Below the pieces are notes generated by a model that saw only the letters and a list, made by a program, of their open reading frames with translations, ran no database searches and was not told the DNA's origin. Made by a program: the position numbers and the translations under genes. From positions 70,938 through 134,937 of the forward strand of contig DIWS01000009.1 of the NCBI GenBank assembly GCA_002423585.1: DNA of 64,000 nt, written 5' to 3'. Source of the stretch: Actinobacteria bacterium UBA6100. GTDB taxonomy: Bacteria > Actinomycetota > Coriobacteriia > Anaerosomatales > Anaerosomataceae. Shown here piece after piece: positions 14,953 to 25,000 of this stretch. Position 1 is the first letter of the stretch, and each line of letters starts with the position of its first letter.

Positions 14953-14967
14953 ACAGCGGACCGGGTG

Positions 14968-15231
14968 CTACCGCGTGACCGGCCGGGCCGCCTTGAGCCG
15001 CTCGGGCGACGGGTAGACCTTCCGCATGCCGAGCGCCTCGGCAAGCTGCTCGTCCTTGAGGTTGAGCAGCCACTCGGCCAGCTCCTCACCCGGGGCGTCG
15101 AGCAGCTTGAAGTACTTCACCGCACACTGCGGCTCGCCGTCCAGCCCGAGCTGCGCCCAGAGGGCGCAGCTGTCTCGGTCGCAGGCGATGCTGGTGCCGA
15201 GCAGCCGCTTTCTGAGTGAACACTCGTCCAA
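14968..15231 (-). CDS. Small cysteine-containing protein of unknown function
   Basis: 87 residues from a TTG start at 15231, with GAGAGG 11 bases upstream. The N-terminal half holds four cysteines: MDECSLRKRLLGTSIACDRD, SCALW and PQCAVKYFKLL. The second half is helical (EELAEWLLNLKDEQLAEALG). The C/D-rich segment followed by W resembles small metal-binding or Fe-S proteins, but I recognise no family. It lies downstream of tRNA-Sec on the same strand, separated from it by a strong terminator hairpin, and is convergent with the photolyase gene. Confidence 0.6.
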   Translation of the reverse strand: MDECSLRKRLLGTSIACDRDSCALWAQLGLDGEPQCAVKYFKLLDAPGEELAEWLLNLKDEQLAEALGMRKVYPSPERLKAARPVTR

Positions 15232-15307
15232 GAGTCCGTTTCCTCTCGCAGGTTGTGTGCGGGCTCAGCAACAAGGATACCGCGCATCGGCCCGGCTCTG
15301 CACGCGG

Positions 15308-15335
15308 AAGGGAGCGGCCCTGAGGCCGCTCCCTT
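15308..15335. terminator. Strong intrinsic-terminator-like hairpin
   Basis: Perfect 12-base inverted repeat AAGGGAGCGGCC / GGCCGCTCCCTT with a 4-base loop. It lies 34 bases beyond the 3' end of tRNA-Sec, so it probably ends the selB-tRNA-Sec transcript. The T-tract is short (TTT on plus), so it may not be fully autonomous. Confidence 0.7.
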
Positions 15336-15368
15336 TGCTGTTCGCGCTCGAGCGCGGTGCACGCGTGA

Positions 15369-15465
15369 TGGCGGAGGCGCGTGCGAATCGAACACACCCG
15401 GGACGCTCTTCACGCCCCACTACGGTTTTGAAGACCGCGGAAGCCACCAGGCCCCATCCGCCTCC
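15369..15465 (-). tRNA. selC: tRNA-Sec (anticodon TCA)
   Basis: 97 bases including an encoded CCA (15371-15369). The acceptor stem starts GGAGGCGG and pairs with CGCCTCC at the 3' end. The anticodon loop is CTTCAAA with anticodon UCA (15431-15429) in a GCGGT/ACCGT stem. There is a long variable arm (GTGGGGCGTGAAGAGCGTCCC) and a GTGTG-TTCGATT-CGCAC T arm. The UCA anticodon reads UGA as selenocysteine. It lies 51 bases downstream of selB on the same strand and is probably cotranscribed. Confidence 0.93.
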
Positions 15466-15516
15466 ACGGGGCATTGTCGGGGCGCACGGCGGGGGTGTCA
15501 AACTGCACGCTCCGCC

Positions 15517-17424
<1,908 letters not shown>

Positions 17425-17832
17425 CTAGGTGACCTCCTTCTCGGCGATGATGCGGGCAGCAGCCGAAACGAACACCAACGCGACCTCGAGGGCTTCCTCG
17501 GCATCTGCGTGCGTGGGCTCCGGCCAGTCCCCAGGGTACCGAGAACTCACCCGGAGCGCACTCAACAGATCCAGATACTCGTCGGTCACGTTCGGCGCTA
17601 TGCTCGCGGTACAGCGACTCCGAAGTTCGCGCAAGTCGTGGATGCGGAGTGCCTCGCTACCTCCGTGCACCAGAATCGCCTTGAGGCTCTTCTCGGCTGA
17701 CTGCTGCGCCCAGGCGCACACATCGCCCGGCTCGAACACCCCGAACTCATTCATCGCCGAGGCCTTGCCCAGATCACGGCGGGCCTGGTCGAGCCATACC
17801 TCCGCCGTACCGCTGTCAGGCCGTGCGGTCAT
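17425..17832 (-). CDS. HEPN domain protein (partner of MNT nucleotidyltransferase)
   Basis: 135 residues with the HEPN pattern of minimal-nucleotidyltransferase partners: AEVWLDQARRDLGKASAMNE, CAWAQQSAEKSLKAILVHGG, RIHDLRELRSRC, then SSRYPGDWPEPTHADAEEAL. The canonical RNase motif (Rx4-6H) is not obvious, which places it in the nucleotide-binding rather than the toxin-like branch. It overlaps the MNT gene by 17 bases and abuts selB, so the order is MNT-HEPN-selB-tRNA-Sec. Whether it acts on the Sec system or is only a passenger is unknown. Confidence 0.82.
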   Translation of the reverse strand: MTARPDSGTAEVWLDQARRDLGKASAMNEFGVFEPGDVCAWAQQSAEKSLKAILVHGGSEALRIHDLRELRSRCTASIAPNVTDEYLDLLSALRVSSRYPGDWPEPTHADAEEALEVALVFVSAAARIIAEKEVT

Positions 17833-18442
17833 AGAGCGTTACTCCAGTTCTCAGTGCGTTCGTGATGACCGACTCGCCCCGCGCCCACGCAGCCGCAACG
17901 CGCTCCAGGTCCGTGGGCACCACGTCCACACCGCGCCCGATCGTGCCCACCGCACTCCGGATGGCGGCCGCCTCTCGGAGCATGTCATCGACGTGCGGAA
18001 GCACAACCAGGAGGTCGACGTCGCTCTCCTCATCCGCAGTGCCTTTGGCCTGGGAGCCAAATAGCACGATTCGCAACGGGGCGAATCCGGCGACGATGCG
18101 CTCCACCGCGCCCTGCAGCGCACTGTCGACTTCCGGGTCGAGTGACGGGATCGCCGCCGACCGGGCCCCGTACTGCGCGCGAGGATCGGCCGCCAACATC
18201 CCCTCGAGCGGCGCGGTGAACGGATGGTCCTCGGCGAGCGTCACCTGACGCCTGCCCGACTCATCGATGGCCGATGCGATCAGCCCCATGTCTTCGAGGC
18301 GCTCGAGCTCGCGTTGCACGGACGCCACGCTGCCCCCCGCTGCGCGCACCAGCGCACGGAGGTGCGAGCGGCGCCCCGGTGCGACCAGGAGCGCTGCGAT
18401 GACCCGCGCGCGTACTTTGGAGCCGAGCAGTTCGGCCAGCAT
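17816..18442 (-). CDS. Winged-helix plus minimal nucleotidyltransferase (MNT) protein
   Basis: 208 residues from the ATG at 18442, which has GAGG six bases upstream; an in-frame ATG lies four codons earlier. An N-terminal ArsR-like winged helix (MLAELLGSKVRARVIAALLV; GSVASVQRELERLEDMGLI) precedes a nucleotidyltransferase domain with IVLFGSQAKGTADEESDVDL (GSx..DxD active site), LVVLPHVDD. MNT proteins pair with HEPN proteins and several MNT antitoxins AMPylate the HEPN toxin. The winged helix presumably binds the palindrome overlapping its start, giving autoregulation. Confidence 0.85.
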   Translation of the reverse strand: MLAELLGSKVRARVIAALLVAPGRRSHLRALVRAAGGSVASVQRELERLEDMGLIASAIDESGRRQVTLAEDHPFTAPLEGMLAADPRAQYGARSAAIPSLDPEVDSALQGAVERIVAGFAPLRIVLFGSQAKGTADEESDVDLLVVLPHVDDMLREAAAIRSAVGTIGRGVDVVPTDLERVAAAWARGESVITNALRTGVTLYDRTA

Positions 18443-18450
18443 CGTGTACC

Positions 18451-18488
18451 TCATTCGGGTACAGTTGAGTGTACCCGAATGAGGGTAC
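18451..18488. promoter_or_regulatory. Palindromic operator at the MNT gene start
   Basis: TCATTCGGGTAC (18451-18462) and GTACCCGAATGA (18471-18482) form a perfect 12-base inverted repeat with an 8-base spacer. The right arm continues into GGGTAC (18483-18488), forming a second overlapping dyad GTACCC-N6-GGGTAC. It sits directly before the MNT reading frame and close to a weak promoter-like TTGTCG-N17-TACCCT on the minus strand. It is likely the binding site of the MNT winged helix and may control selB and tRNA-Sec as well. Confidence 0.65.
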
Positions 18489-18514
18489 ACTCCTTCTACG
18501 ACAGCGACAAGCTG

Positions 18515-19906
18515 CTAGCGGGCGGCCGCCAGAAGCGCCGAGACGACCTCGGGCTCCTCGTCGGCGCCGAGCGTGCGGGGGTCGAGCAGCAGGCGGCCGT
18601 CACGCAAGCGCGCGATCACGGCCGGCTCGCCGAGGCGAAGGGCCGCCTCGAGCGCGGTCGCGCTTCCCGAGCGGGGCGTCACGGCCACCACCGTGGTGGG
18701 GATGTCCTCCATCGGCAGCGAGCCACCGCCTGCCCGCGAGACATCGGGCGCGGTCGTGACCTCGTAGAGGTCGCCGACCCCCGAGCGGATCGCCGCGGCG
18801 AGGACCTCGGCACGCTGCTTCGCTACCTCGGCGGTCATGGTGAGCATTCGGAGCGTGGGGACCTCGGCGAACAGGCGCACTTCGTCGAGGTAGAGGCGCA
18901 ACGTGACCTCGAGGGCGGCGAGCGTCATCTTGTCGAGACGTACGCATCGTGCGAGCGGATGCTTCTTGAGCTTCGCGATCACCTCGGCCGTGCCGGCAAG
19001 GATGCCCGCCTGCGGACCGCCGAGGAGCTTGTCGCCGCTCGCGCTCACGAGGTCGACCCCCGCGGCGATGGCCGCACCGATCGTGGGCTCGCCCGGCAGG
19101 CCGTACTTCGCGAGGTCGATGAGAACGCCCGAGCCCTGGTCCTCGAACACGGGGATGCCGTGCTTCGCGCCGAGCTCCACGAGATCGGCCGAGGAGACCT
19201 CCTCGGTGAAGCCCACCACGCGGTAGTTGCTGGTATGCACCTTGAGCATGAGCCCGGTGCGCGGCGTGATGGCGTTCTCGTAGTCGCGCAGGTGCGTCTT
19301 GTTGGTGGTGCCCACCTCGACCATCTTCGCGCCGCTCTCGCGCATGATGTCCGGGATGCGGAAGCTGCCGCCGATCTCCACGAGCTGACCGCGGCTCACG
19401 ATCGCCTCCTTGCGGCGGGCAAGCGCGGCGAGTCCCATGAGGACGGCCGAGGCGTTGTTGTTCACGGCCATAGCCGCCTCGGCGCCGGTGAGGCGGCAGA
19501 TGAGCTCCTCCACGTGCACGTGCCGGCTGCCGCGGGTTCCCGTCGGCACGTCGTACTCGAGGGTCGAGTAGCCGCGGGCGACTTCAGCCACGGCCTCGAC
19601 CGCCGCATCGGCGAGTGGCGATCTGCCGAGATTGGTGTGCACGACGATGCCGGTGGCGTTTATCACCCGCCGGAGCGAGCGGCGCGCGCCCGCCTCGAGC
19701 GCGCCGGCAGCGCCGTTCACGATCGCATCGGCAGAGACCTCGGCGAGATCGCCGGCGAGCACGCCCGCGCGGGTGGCCTCGATCGCATCGCGGAGCGCCT
19801 CGAGCGTGAGCTCGCGGCCGTGGAGCGATATGAGCGCGGCGACGTCATCGCGCTTGAGGAGCTCGTCGACTTTCGGCAGTGTGCGGAGCAGCGTCTTCGT
19901 ATCCAT
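18515..19906 (-). CDS. selA: L-seryl-tRNA(Sec) selenium transferase
   Basis: 463 residues, PLP-dependent fold type I. N-terminal helical domain LLRTLPKVDELLKRDDVAAL; core motifs VINATGIVVHTNLGRSPLAD, VNNNASAVLMGLAALARRKE, SRGQLVEIGGSFRIPDIMRE, VGTTNKTHLRDYE, KVHTSNYRVVGFTEEV, FEDQGSGVLIDLAKYGL and the PLP lysine in SASGDKLLGGPQAGI. It converts Ser-tRNA-Sec to Sec-tRNA-Sec using selenophosphate. ATG at 19906 or 19915; neither has a clear ribosome binding site, and the HEPN gene upstream stops at 19917, so coupling is likely. It is split from selB by the MNT-HEPN pair. Confidence 0.96.
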   Translation of the reverse strand: MDTKTLLRTLPKVDELLKRDDVAALISLHGRELTLEALRDAIEATRAGVLAGDLAEVSADAIVNGAAGALEAGARRSLRRVINATGIVVHTNLGRSPLADAAVEAVAEVARGYSTLEYDVPTGTRGSRHVHVEELICRLTGAEAAMAVNNNASAVLMGLAALARRKEAIVSRGQLVEIGGSFRIPDIMRESGAKMVEVGTTNKTHLRDYENAITPRTGLMLKVHTSNYRVVGFTEEVSSADLVELGAKHGIPVFEDQGSGVLIDLAKYGLPGEPTIGAAIAAGVDLVSASGDKLLGGPQAGILAGTAEVIAKLKKHPLARCVRLDKMTLAALEVTLRLYLDEVRLFAEVPTLRMLTMTAEVAKQRAEVLAAAIRSGVGDLYEVTTAPDVSRAGGGSLPMEDIPTTVVAVTPRSGSATALEAALRLGEPAVIARLRDGRLLLDPRTLGADEEPEVVSALLAAAR

Positions 19907-19916
19907 ACCGGCCATT

Positions 19917-20363
19917 CTAGCCGAGTGGCAGTTCGGGCGGCAGAAGGTCGGGGTGCTCGCAAGCGAGCCAGCCGCGGATGAGGGATTCGAAGGCAAGGAC
20001 GGTCTGCTCCAGCTCGGCGGTTTCCGTGGCGGAGATGGTGCCGGCCTCGTCATACGTGGCATGGTTTCGCTTGGTGCGAGCGTTTTCCAGGATCGACACA
20101 TAGGGATGCGCATCGCGGCCGAGCACCGACTTCGCCAACATGATCTGCGTGTAGTGGTTCATGTGCGATCCACTCACCCTGAGCCCGCGCGCCCGCACTG
20201 CTATCTTCGTCAGTACCAGACCCGCGTCGAAGTAACTGCAGTACCGCGAATCCGCGTCTCTCACCAAGATGCCGGCATCGATCAGGTGCTTGCGGTATCG
20301 GACCTGCAGCTTCGCGATCTCGTCCAGTGAAGAAGGTAGTGCCTCAATGCCCTCAGGAGTCAT
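19917..20363 (-). CDS. HEPN domain protein (second MNT/HEPN pair)
   Basis: 148 residues. Helical, with the HEPN-type motif NARTKRNHATYDEAG (R-x2-RN-x3-Y/H type) near residue 107 and RVSGSHMNHYTQIMLAKSVL upstream. The RN..(H/Y) element resembles the active site of HEPN RNases. Start is the ATG at 20363 (GAGG six bases upstream), overlapping the MNT fusion gene by 11 bases; selA begins immediately after its stop. Order on the strand is MNT fusion - HEPN - selA. Probably a toxin or ligand-binding partner of the MNT protein. Confidence 0.75.
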   Translation of the reverse strand: MTPEGIEALPSSLDEIAKLQVRYRKHLIDAGILVRDADSRYCSYFDAGLVLTKIAVRARGLRVSGSHMNHYTQIMLAKSVLGRDAHPYVSILENARTKRNHATYDEAGTISATETAELEQTVLAFESLIRGWLACEHPDLLPPELPLG

Positions 20364-21183
20364 GGTCCGCCTCACCTGCTCCGATCACCCACAGGATCGG
20401 ACTCCGCATGACTGTCGTGACGAAGTGGGAGCCTTCGGCCAGCTTCTCGCGAAACTCCGAGGGCGAGTAGCGCGACACGTTGATCTCCCGCCCCACCCGC
20501 TCACGCACCGGTTCGAGCGCCTCGATCACGCCGTACGTGTCCCCCTCGCCCACCACCATGAGGTCGATATCGCTTGCGGCCGTGTCCTCGCCAGAGGCGG
20601 TCGAGCCGTACACGAACGCCATCTCGATGGCCCCGGCGAGCGGCTCGAGCGCCTCACGCAACACAGGCACCAGTGCCACTTCGGGAATCGCCCAGGCACG
20701 CAGCGCGTCGAAGGCCGCCGAGGGCACGGCCGAGTAGTGCATCTGGTTGCCCGAGCGCACCGAATCGACGAGGCCGAGGGAGACCAGTCGCGCGAGGGCG
20801 AGCTGAGCCGAGCGCAGCGGCACTCCGCTCAGGCGCGCCACCTCACGCTGATAGAACTCGCGATCGGGATGCAGCACGAAGAGCGAGAGCACCCGGCGCG
20901 CAGCGCGGCTCGAGAACAACCGGTCGCCCACACCGCCGACGAACGCGGTCACCGGCGGGCGCCCGCTCGGCCGACCCGCGGACTGCTCGGCATACGCCGC
21001 ACGGGACTCGCGTACATACTCGGAAGCGGCAGCGCGATCCGCCGACGGGCGCTCACCCCCAAGAGGCACGATCACCGCGACCGGACGCCCGTGTCGCGTG
21101 ACCGTCACGCGCCCGCCGGCCTCCACCGCGTCGAGCACCGACGCAAGGCTCTCCCGCAGTTCGCCCACCGAGAGTACGCGCAT
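20353..21183 (-). CDS. YefM/Phd-like N-terminus fused to winged helix and MNT nucleotidyltransferase
   Basis: 276 residues with three parts. Residues 1-45 have a Phd/YefM-like DNA-binding segment (MRVLSVGELRESLASVLDAV, GGRVTVTRHGRPVAVIVPLG). Residues about 95-150 form a winged helix (REFYQREVARLSGVPLRSAQ). The C-terminus is a nucleotidyltransferase with AFVYGSTASGEDTAASDIDL (GS and DxD). Fusing an antitoxin DNA-binding segment to an HTH-MNT protein is unusual; normally these are separate families. The downstream overlapping gene is HEPN. A duplicated 12-base operator lies upstream. Confidence 0.82.
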   Translation of the reverse strand: MRVLSVGELRESLASVLDAVEAGGRVTVTRHGRPVAVIVPLGGERPSADRAAASEYVRESRAAYAEQSAGRPSGRPPVTAFVGGVGDRLFSSRAARRVLSLFVLHPDREFYQREVARLSGVPLRSAQLALARLVSLGLVDSVRSGNQMHYSAVPSAAFDALRAWAIPEVALVPVLREALEPLAGAIEMAFVYGSTASGEDTAASDIDLMVVGEGDTYGVIEALEPVRERVGREINVSRYSPSEFREKLAEGSHFVTTVMRSPILWVIGAGEADHDS

Positions 21184-21192
21184 GCTGATTCC

Positions 21193-21227
21193 TTAGTCGT
21201 TCGACTGTTCTCGTTAGTCGTTCGACT
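21193..21227. promoter_or_regulatory. Tandem operator upstream of the YefM-MNT gene
   Basis: Two exact copies of AGTCGTTCGACT (21195-21206 and 21216-21227), each a 5-base dyad around TT, repeated with a 21-base period (two helical turns). They start 10 bases before the gene's ATG. The YefM-like N-terminus or the winged helix is the likely ligand. Confidence 0.7.
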
Positions 21228-21347
21228 ACAAGATTAGTACGCACCGGATGGTCGGTCAAGCCTCCCCTATTCGGCGCGCACATCTGGTGGCATCGCCGTC
21301 AGGCTCCTACACTTACCGGGAGGGCCGATCGCGCCATTGGGGGGACC

Positions 21348-22028
21348 ATGAGCGACGGATATGTGGGGTTCTGCACGAAGTGCGGCGCACGCTTCACGGC
21401 CGATGAGGTGTTCTGCACGAAGTGCGGCACGCCGAGAGAGCATGCGGCCGCCCCCGCGGCGAGCGCACCCGGCCCCACCCTCGTTGCGCAGGCCGGCCAG
21501 GCCGCGCACACCGCGCAGCGCGCGTACGGCGCGGTCGCGCAGGTCGCCGGTATCGCGGGCATGGGCGTCGCGCTCCCCTGGCAGACGGTCGTCGGCAACC
21601 AGCAGCCCGACATCCGCGCGTTCCTCTCTGCGGCGGCGCTGCCCGCGGCGCAGACCGCGATCCGCGCATCACTCAAGAGGCCCGGCATCGCCATGGCGGT
21701 CACCGCCACGCTCGACCTCGTCGTCTCCGGCATCTCGGGCGGCTCGGGCGCGCTGGTTGCGGCGATCCCCCGGTTTCTGCTCGGCGGGGCGACCGCGCTC
21801 TTCTCGCTCATCACCGGCTCGAAGGGCGGCCCGCTTCGCAAGCTCACCGGCGCGCTCGGCGGCGTCACCGCGGTGGTGCAGCTTGGGTTCACCGGCTACA
21901 CACTCGTCACCGGCGTGCTCGCCGGCACCTCGGCCCTGCTGCTGATACCGCAGGTGATCGCGATGCTCTCGTCGCTCACGATGGCCGTCAAGACGGCCGT
22001 CACGGCGCTGAAGGGCGGTGCGCGATGA
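21348..22028 (+). CDS. Zinc-ribbon membrane protein, copy 1 of the duplicated module
   Basis: 226 residues. An N-terminal zinc ribbon has two CxxC pairs (FCTKCGARFTADEVFCTKCG, Cys 9, 12, 23, 26). An Ala-rich segment (AQAGQAAHTAQRAYGAVAQV) is followed by conserved ALPWQTVVGNQQPDIRAFLS and several weakly hydrophobic helices (GIAMAVTATLDLVVSGISGG; ALVAAIPRFLLGGATALFSL). The second copy at 26286 has the same layout and motifs. The stop overlaps the start of the giant gene (ATGA), so translation is coupled. The zinc ribbon probably stays in the cytoplasm while the helices are in the membrane. Function unknown; the co-occurrence suggests that it serves the giant protein. Confidence 0.75.
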   Translation: MSDGYVGFCTKCGARFTADEVFCTKCGTPREHAAAPAASAPGPTLVAQAGQAAHTAQRAYGAVAQVAGIAGMGVALPWQTVVGNQQPDIRAFLSAAALPAAQTAIRASLKRPGIAMAVTATLDLVVSGISGGSGALVAAIPRFLLGGATALFSLITGSKGGPLRKLTGALGGVTAVVQLGFTGYTLVTGVLAGTSALLLIPQVIAMLSSLTMAVKTAVTALKGGAR

Positions 22029-25000
22029 GAGCAACGCCACGTGTCACGCGCGCGCTCGCGACACTCGGCTTCGTGCTGCTCGTGTCGGCCGCGGTCGCGC
22101 CGCTCGCGATCGCACTCACCCCCATCAGCGTCACGTACGATAACCCGGCCGGCTGGGCGGTGGAGCTCCGGGAGCCCCCCGAGTATCCCGGCTACTGGCT
22201 CAGCATCGAGCAGAACGTGGACAACGAAGACGGCACGATCGCCCACCACTCGAGCGTGTTCGTGAATCAGACCACCGAGCACTACGGCTCCCTCGACGAG
22301 TTCCTCGATGCGTACGACATGCCGAGGATCGAGGCCAACCCGGTGACCATCGAGGGCCTCAACGACGACACGAGCCTATCGTTCGAGGAGACCAGACAGT
22401 TCACCCAGGCCGACAACGGCACCACCGAGATCGGCGGCAAGCCAGCGTACTTCACGACCTCCCGGTACGAGATGCTCATGGAGTCGTTCGACGGGCCGGT
22501 GGAGGCTGGCCAGTCGGCTGTCTACTACGTGGACCTGGGCGACTCCGGCGTGATCATCTATGTCTCGGCGATGACCCGGCGCGGGTACTTCGACCAGTTG
22601 GACACGCAGTGGGCGCAGGCCGACGCCATCTTCAGGTCGATGCAGTTCGACTGGGGCGACGGCAGTGTGACCGGTGGCACCACGACGGGGGGCGGCCTGC
22701 CCTGGCAGGCCATCGCAGGCGGGCTCGGCGCGGTGGCTGCCGCCGCGGCCGCGATGGCGGGCGCTGCCGCCAAGACGTCTGCCAAGAGCAAGACGAAGCA
22801 GGACCCGAACCAGCCCATCGGCTACATCCTGAACGTGAGCAGCGACCGGCTGTCGGTCAGCCCCGAGCAGTCGCAGACGCTCACGGTGACCGTGTACCAG
22901 GTGATGCCCGACGGCCGGCCCGTGCCCGCTGCGGCGAATATCTCGCTCACCGCGCCGCCCGGAGCGAGCGTGCAACCGGCATCCGGCGCCAGCCCGCTCT
23001 CGGCGGTCGTGTGGCAGACGGGCGAGATCGCACCCGGGGCGCAGCTGCTCGTGCAGGCAGCCACCGCAGGCGGCAGCTCGCAGACCGCGGTGACGGTCGT
23101 GGGCGCGGGAGAGTTGCGCCTCGATGTCACCTTCGAGCCCGCCGACAAGCGCGAACTGATCGCGAGCGGCGCCGACCACGTCACGCTCGTCGCGACGGTG
23201 GCGATCCCGCCCGGCGTTGCCGCGGACCCGAGCGTCGACCTCACGCTCGTGCGCAGCTCGATCGAGTTCTCCTCGGCAAGCGAGTGGCTCGACCTCTCGG
23301 CGCCGGTCATCCACGGGGAGGGCATGGCGGTGAGCGTCGAGGCGTCGCAGCCCGACCCGGACCACCCCAAGGACCCGCCGCCCACGTGCATCGTGCACGT
23401 GAAAGCGCAGGTGGGCACAGAGACGCTCACCGAGAGCGTGTCGATCGCGATGGCGCGGAACCCCATGCTCGACGCGGCGCCGGATGTGGTGGAGTTCTCG
23501 GCCGAGACGGGCGCGGTCGCCGAGGTGCGTGTGTGGGTCGACCACACGGGCGGGTCGCAGTGGGAGTTCACGACCGCCTGGCGCGAGGGCTCCGAGCCGC
23601 TCGCGCAGGTGGACCTCGAGCGCACCGGACCCGCGACGTGCACGCTCACGCTCACCGAGGACGCCGCCGGCAAGCTCGATCCCGCGCGTCCGGAAGACAG
23701 CGCGACGCTCCGCATACTCGCCACCTGCGCGGGATTCGCCGAGCTCGAGCGGTACGTGAAGGTGATCGTGCGCCAGGAGGGCATCTTCGTGGACCCGGTG
23801 GGACGCCACCCGGAGGACGGAGCGTTCCGCATCGCCGCCGACGGCAGCGCGAAGGTGACCGACATCGACTTCCGTGTGTACGTGCGCGACACCGCCACCG
23901 GCGAGATCGCCCCCGACATCGCACTCGCGCAGGCGCTCGCCTTCGAGCCTGCCGGAGAGACCGGCACGCCCGGACGGCTCATGCTCGAGAAGGGTGCGGT
24001 GGGCTGGCAGTCGGTCGGCGTGCGCTCGCTCAACGACTCCGCCGCGATCTGGCAGTTCAGCTGTCCCCGGCGGCTGCCCACCGGCGGCAAGGTGCTGCCC
24101 GCAACGCTCCGCGCGTACGTCGACGGCCCGGAGCGGCAGTACGACGCGCTCATCTCCCTCGGCCTACTCGGCGTGGACACCGAGCCGTTCTCGGCCGAAT
24201 GGAAGAAGGAGTACGCGTACTGCGAGCGCATCATCGCCGACTACGTACCGGCCGACGTGCAGCCACGGTTCCGGAAGATCCTCGCCGAGCGCGGCCGCAC
24301 GCTCGGCGCCGAGGGCCTGTACGAGATGCGCAAGCGCATCTGGGAGTTCGCGCAGACGCAGATCATGATCGAGGTGCACGACTACCTCGATGAGGCGTGG
24401 CGCTGGCAGAACGCCGAGGACCTGTTCGACTGGATCTCGTGGTGCGGCGACATCGCCTTTGGCGTGGCCACCGGCTCGCTCGTGGGCAGCGCGGCGGCGC
24501 TCGGCCTGGGTCTGCTCAAGCCGATGCTCGTCTCGGCGGTGGACTGCTGGATCAACGGCCGCTCGCTCGAAGACTGGGCGTACCAGCAGGTGGGCATCGG
24601 CATCGGCGTGGTGGAGGGCTGCGCGACCGACGTCGACTTCATCAAGATGCTCGGGGCGCGGGCGCCGCTCGCATGGGCCGGCTTCCTCGCCTACTACTTC
24701 GCCAAGGAGCTCTACAACGATCCGCGGATGGACGTCGTGCGTGCGATGAAGAACGTGGCGCGCATGGTGCGCGACGAGGCGCTCGTGATCTTCCTTCGGC
24801 GGGTCTGCAAGGTCTCGCCGGGCGTGCACCCCGGGTCGGATGCGGCCGATGCCACGCCGCCGAAGAAGGTCGCCGGAGCCGAGCCGCCACCACCGGCCAG
24901 GCCGAAGACCAAGACGAAGGCGGGCGCCTCAGGCGGAGGAGACGGGCCGCCGCCTCCCAAGAAGCCCCCTGTTGCCACCGGAGCCGACGGGAGCGACGGC

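Noticed and set aside
21422..22024. Extension of the first giant protein upstream to 21422
   Set aside because: That part is the other frame of the zinc-ribbon gene, is Arg-rich and lacks domain features. The ATG at 22025 gives a signal peptide and matches the arrangement of copy 2.
22682..24393. Long frames overlapping the giant genes in other phases and strands
   Set aside because: They are Arg/Ala-rich products of GC-rich codon third positions with no domain, start signal or conservation between copies.
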